This document shows, one piece after another, positions 61,333 to 64,000 of a stretch of DNA of 64,000 nt. How positions within the stretch are numbered: the stretch's first letter is position 1; every line of letters begins with the position of its first letter. The notes beneath the pieces are model-generated. The model saw only the letters and a list, made by a program, of their open reading frames with translations, did not search any database and was not told where the DNA came from. This stretch comes from PALSA-693 sp963702305 (GTDB lineage Bacteria > Actinomycetota > Acidimicrobiia > Acidimicrobiales > Palsa-688). The translations under genes were made by a program, and so were the position numbers. The stretch is from the NCBI GenBank assembly GCA_963702305.1, contig CAVPBX010000013.1, positions 84,157-148,156 of the forward strand, in the 5' to 3' direction.

Positions 61333-62365
61333 GTGCCCGATAGCTCGGAGTTCGTCGGGCAGGCCGAGCCGCTGCGCCGCGAACTGTTCGCGCACTGCTA
61401 CCGCATGCTGGGCTCGGTTCAGGACGCTGAGGATCTGGTCCAGGAAACCTACCTGCGGGCCTGGCGCTCCTACGGCGGTTTCGAGGGCAGGTCCTCGGTG
61501 CGCACCTGGCTCTATCAGATCGCGACCAATGCGTGCCTGACGGCCCTGGCGAGGCGGCAACGGCGGGTGCTGCCATCGGGCCGGTACGAGCCCGCACCGG
61601 ACCCTGAGGCGCCGCCGGAAGCCGCGGATCCGGGTGTTGCCTGGCTGGAGCCGGTTCCGGACGTGGCGGCGATCCCGGAGTCGGCCGATCCCGCTGTCAT
61701 CGTTGCCGCCCGTGCGGGGCTGCGGCTGGCGCTCATTGCTAGCCTGCAGTATCTGCCGCCCCGGCAGCGGGCCGTGCTGGTGCTGCGGGATGTGCTGGAG
61801 TTCCCCGCCGCCGAGGTTGCGGTCATGCTGGGCAGCACGACCTCGTCGGTGAAGAGTGCCCTGCAGCGCGCCCGGGCGCGGCTGGCGGACGTGTGCCCGG
61901 CAGCTGATCAGATCGCCGAGCCGCGCCTGGCCGCAGGCCCGTGCCCTGCTGGACCAGTACATCGCGGCGTTCGAGAACGCCGATGCCGCCGGGCTTGAGC
62001 GGCTGCTGGTACGCGACGCGATCCTGGAGGCGACGCCCCTGCGCACCTGGTTCGCCGGGCGGAGGACCTGCGTGCCCTTCCTGCGGGCACACGTACTCGG
62101 GGCACCGGGCGACTGGCGCATGCTGGCCACGAGCGCCAACGGGCAGCCCGCTGCGGCCGTGTACACCAGAAGCCGGAACGGCTGTCTGGAGCCTTACGGA
62201 ATATGCGTGCTCACGGTGACGAGCGCGGGCATCCGGCGGGTCTCGTCCTTCGGCGATGCCAGCCTGATTCCGGTGTTCGGCTACCGGCCAGATTTCCCGG
62301 CGCCCGTGACGCCAGGAGCAGCCGGAAAACCAGCTGCGGCCATGGGCCTGCCTCGGCCATCATGA
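61333..62365 (+). CDS. ECF sigma factor with SnoaL-like C-terminal domain (SigG-type), one frameshift
   Basis: Region 2 is LFAHCYRMLGSVQDAEDLVQETYLRAWRSY-like (residues about 18-48) and region 4 LQYLPPRQRAVLVLRDVLEFPAAEVA with SVKSALQRARARL. After an extra base near 61925 the frame moves to the C-terminal domain ARALLDQYIAAFENADAAGLERLLVRDA, a SnoaL_2-like fold found in SigG/SigJ-type factors. GTG start. Together about 344 residues. The C-terminal domain usually regulates the factor directly, in place of an anti-sigma. Confidence 0.85.
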
Positions 62366-62384
62366 CGCTGATGGGCGAGGCCAG

Positions 62385-63394
62385 ATGCACGCTGACGAGA
62401 TCGAGACGAGCGTCCCGCTCATCCGCAAACTGCTCTCCGCACAGTTCCCGCAGTGGATGGACCTGCCGGTTAGCCGCGTGACGTCCTACGGCACGGATAA
62501 CTACATCTACCGGCTCGGCGATCAGCTGGCGGTCAGGCTGCCCCGCCGCCCTGGCTGGGCCGTGGAGCAGGTGAGACTGGAAGCGACCTGGCTGCCCAGG
62601 CTGGCGCCGCGCGTACCGCTGGCCCTGCCGGTGCAAGTCGCGATGGGTCATCCTGCTGAGGGGTACCCGTTCGACTGGGCAGTATATGAGTGGCTGCCTG
62701 GCTCGGACGCCAACGGCACCCTCCGCGATCTGAATCAGGCCGCGGCCGATCTCGCCGCCTTCATCGCGGCGCTGCGCCGCGTTGACACCGCCGGCGCGCA
62801 TGCGCGGATCGCGCACGCCCGGGGCGGCCCGCTGGCCGAGGCTGACGACATGGTCCGCAGGTCGGTGGCACAGCTGGGCAACCGCGTCGACGGCGGTGCT
62901 GTCCTGCCGATCGTGGGATGAGTCGCTCAGCGCTCCGGAGTGGGCGGGCCCGGATGTCTGGGTACACGGCGATCTGCTGCCAGGGAACTTGCTCGTCGCC
63001 GACGGCCGGCTGGCAGCTGTGATCGACTTCGGCGGACTCAACGTAGGTGACCCGGCGTGCGACCTCCAGCCCGCCTGGAACATGTTCAGCGGAGACAGCA
63101 GAACGAGATTCCGCGCCGAACTCGGCGCGGACGACGCTTCCTGGCTCCGGGGCCGTGGCTGGGCGCTGCAAGCGGTCGTCGGCATCAATGACTACTGGGA
63201 CACCAACCCGCAGAATAGTCCGTCAGTGCTCCCGCGCGCTGGCGGAGGTTCTGGCCGGAGCTCGGGCTGACGGCAGGCGCGCAGCCAACTCGGACTCGGG
63301 CCCGGCCCGGGCTTCTCCCCCGGCCGGACGGCGGGTCAACCGGCGGGCTAAGACGCCCGGTTGCCGCAGTTTCCCCCGGCCTCGCGCCTTCTAG
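62385..63394 (+). pseudogene. Aminoglycoside phosphotransferase (APH)-family protein, two frame breaks
   Basis: Kinase-like phosphotransferase. First frame: ETSVPLIRKLLSAQFPQW, YRLGDQLAVRLPRRPGWAV and YEWLPGSDANG; second frame after about 62910: WVHGDLLPGNLLVADGRLAAVIDFGG (Brenner motif and metal-binding DFG-like) and DPACDLQPAWNMF; third frame after about 63215: RALAEVLAGARADG. Adjacent to no resistance cassette; most actinobacterial members have unknown small-molecule substrates. The 3' end is uncertain. Confidence 0.78.
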
Positions 63395-63795
63395 CGTGGA
63401 TGGCACGGGCACGCACGGGCGGGCCCGGCCATGGAGGTGATACGGCCGTCCAGTTTGGGATATTTGGAGGCATGACGACAGTAAGTTTTTCTAGCGAAAA
63501 AGTCCTTTTCATCGTCACTGTTCCGTCCGACTGATCCAATCTCTCGAGGGCAGCAAAGAAGCTCCCCTTGCTGGGCTTTTTCCATTCCATTGAAGGCTAG
63601 TCTGGCATCCAAGCGAGGGAAGAGCGTCTCGTGACATATATAACTCATAGCAGCTTCCAAAGATGTGCACACAATAATCATCACACTGTCCGTTCGTGAA
63701 ACTACAATAGTGTGGTTGTCAGATTGACGGAAAGCCAAGTGAGAGCCACCCGTGGACGAGATATCGCGCGAAAGTGTCACCAAGTCACGGGACAA
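63391..63795 (-). CDS. Unrecognised protein in AT-rich segment
   Basis: A 134-codon frame with a TTG start: begins LSRDLVTLSRDISSTGG and includes NHTIVVSRTDSVMIIVC and CHETLFPRLDARLAFNGME. The residue mix looks like coding sequence but I recognise no family. Its last 15-20 codons (AGPARACPCHPR) lie in the GC-rich side of the composition break at about 63.44 kb, so the natural end is probably lost. Codon use is unlike everything upstream. Confidence 0.4.
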   Translation of the reverse strand: MSRDLVTLSRDISSTGGSHLAFRQSDNHTIVVSRTDSVMIIVCTSLEAAMSYICHETLFPRLDARLAFNGMEKAQQGELLCCPREIGSVGRNSDDEKDFFARKTYCRHASKYPKLDGRITSMAGPARACPCHPR

Positions 63796-64000
63796 AGTCT
63801 AACCGATTCCATGCTCCATAAAAAACCTCATTTGACCCCAGTCAACAATTTTGAAATACTCACTCGAATTTGTAACGGTTAGATTTCGAGATTCTGTGTA
63901 TTTGCCCATTGAGTGATTCAAAAGTTGTAATGTCTCCATAACGACCGTTGATATGCTTTATGATTGTGGCAGGATCAATATACCTTAGATGCTTCTATGT
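63440..64000. other. Abrupt AT-rich segment of different origin
   Basis: GC content drops sharply from about 70% to well under half within a few tens of bases at 63430-63460 and stays low to the right edge. No IS terminus, tRNA or att-like repeat is visible at the border. Coding-looking frames lie on the reverse strand. It could be a horizontally acquired island, a vector or contaminant sequence, or a mis-joined read. Confidence 0.8.
63799..63939 (-). CDS. Small unrecognised frame in AT-rich segment
   Basis: 46 codons from ATG 63939: starts METLQLLNHSMGKYTESRN and ends DWGQMRFFMEHGIG. A second reverse frame over 63860-63990 (with KHINGRYGDITTFESLNG and HRISKSNRYKF) overlaps its 5' part and looks equally coding. 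They may be two pieces of one protein split by an indel near 63865. No family recognised. Confidence 0.3.
   Translation of the reverse strand: METLQLLNHSMGKYTESRNLTVTNSSEYFKIVDWGQMRFFMEHGIG

Noticed and set aside
62385..63394. Aminoglycoside resistance gene.
   Set aside because: Only the general APH kinase fold is visible; no resistance or mobile context, and most such actinobacterial proteins have other substrates.
1..64000. tRNA, rRNA, riboswitch, prophage or insertion sequence.
   Set aside because: No cloverleaf, rRNA core, transposase, integrase or phage structural gene could be recognised on either strand.

Overview
The window is very GC-rich over its first 63.4 kb and carries an actinobacterial gene set: a WhiB-family Fe-S regulator, a PdtaS-like kinase, a SigF-type sigma factor with its anti-sigma kinase, DUF3107, the DUF3090/SCO1664/phosphatase trio, an LprG-like lipoprotein with its MFS partner, and many GTG/TTG starts with 1-8 nt gene overlaps. 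A complete System I cytochrome c maturation operon is unusual for this phylum and would suit a deep-branching actinobacterium such as Acidimicrobiia. That placement is an inference; no rRNA or tRNA is present to fix it.

Layout. 0-4.4 kb: MacAB-type exporter genes (cut by the left edge) divergent from a two-component pair. 4.4-9.5 kb: single metabolic and regulatory genes (SDR, STAS, PPK2, peroxiredoxin, thioesterase, TetR, glycosyltransferase). 9.5-17.6 kb: cytochrome c biogenesis, ccdA-ccmABCDEFGHI. 17.7-21.6 kb: PadR, then an Fe-S module (cysteine desulfurase, SufR-like regulator, divergent Mrp). 21.6-23.1 kb: molybdopterin oxidoreductase plus a b-type cytochrome. 23.0-29.4 kb: a second two-component pair facing a four-gene set (repeat-containing lipoprotein, adaptor, ATPase, FtsX-type permease). 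29.4-34.5 kb: glutamate decarboxylase, F420-type oxidoreductase, class III aminotransferase, dGTPase. 34.6-41.4 kb: DUF3107, two ArsA-like ATPases, PdtaS-like kinase, convergent WhiB, lipid kinase, SigF and RsbW. 41.5-46.8 kb: electron-transfer flavoprotein, the DUF3090 trio, DNA repair glycosylases.

From about 46 kb almost every gene is broken by single-base indels, often in C or G runs: Fpg, MFS, LprG, thioesterase, PgsA, threonine aldolase, 3-hydroxyisobutyrate dehydrogenase and aldo/keto reductase. Four genes before this point also carry such indels (PaaI thioesterase, cysteine desulfurase, EtfB, DUF3090). The pattern suggests uncorrected long-read errors more than natural decay. At about 53.45 kb an aldo/keto reductase lacking its N-terminus meets a sugar-binding protein lacking its start. 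Beyond it lie a carbohydrate ABC operon (binding protein, two permeases, SMP-30 lactonase, ATPase), TetR, MaoC, a TIGR03086-like protein, a sigma factor and a phosphotransferase. At about 63.44 kb the sequence turns abruptly AT-rich to the right edge, with unrecognised reading frames. Both transitions look like possible mis-joins.

The most interesting candidates for something undescribed are the 23-29.4 kb sensor/exporter cassette with its duplicated Cys-Met-x-Ser-His-Gly lipoprotein, a candidate CRP-type box in front of whiB next to the PdtaS/ArsA-like cluster, and the 14-bp tandem repeat that forms the ccmE-ccmF junction.
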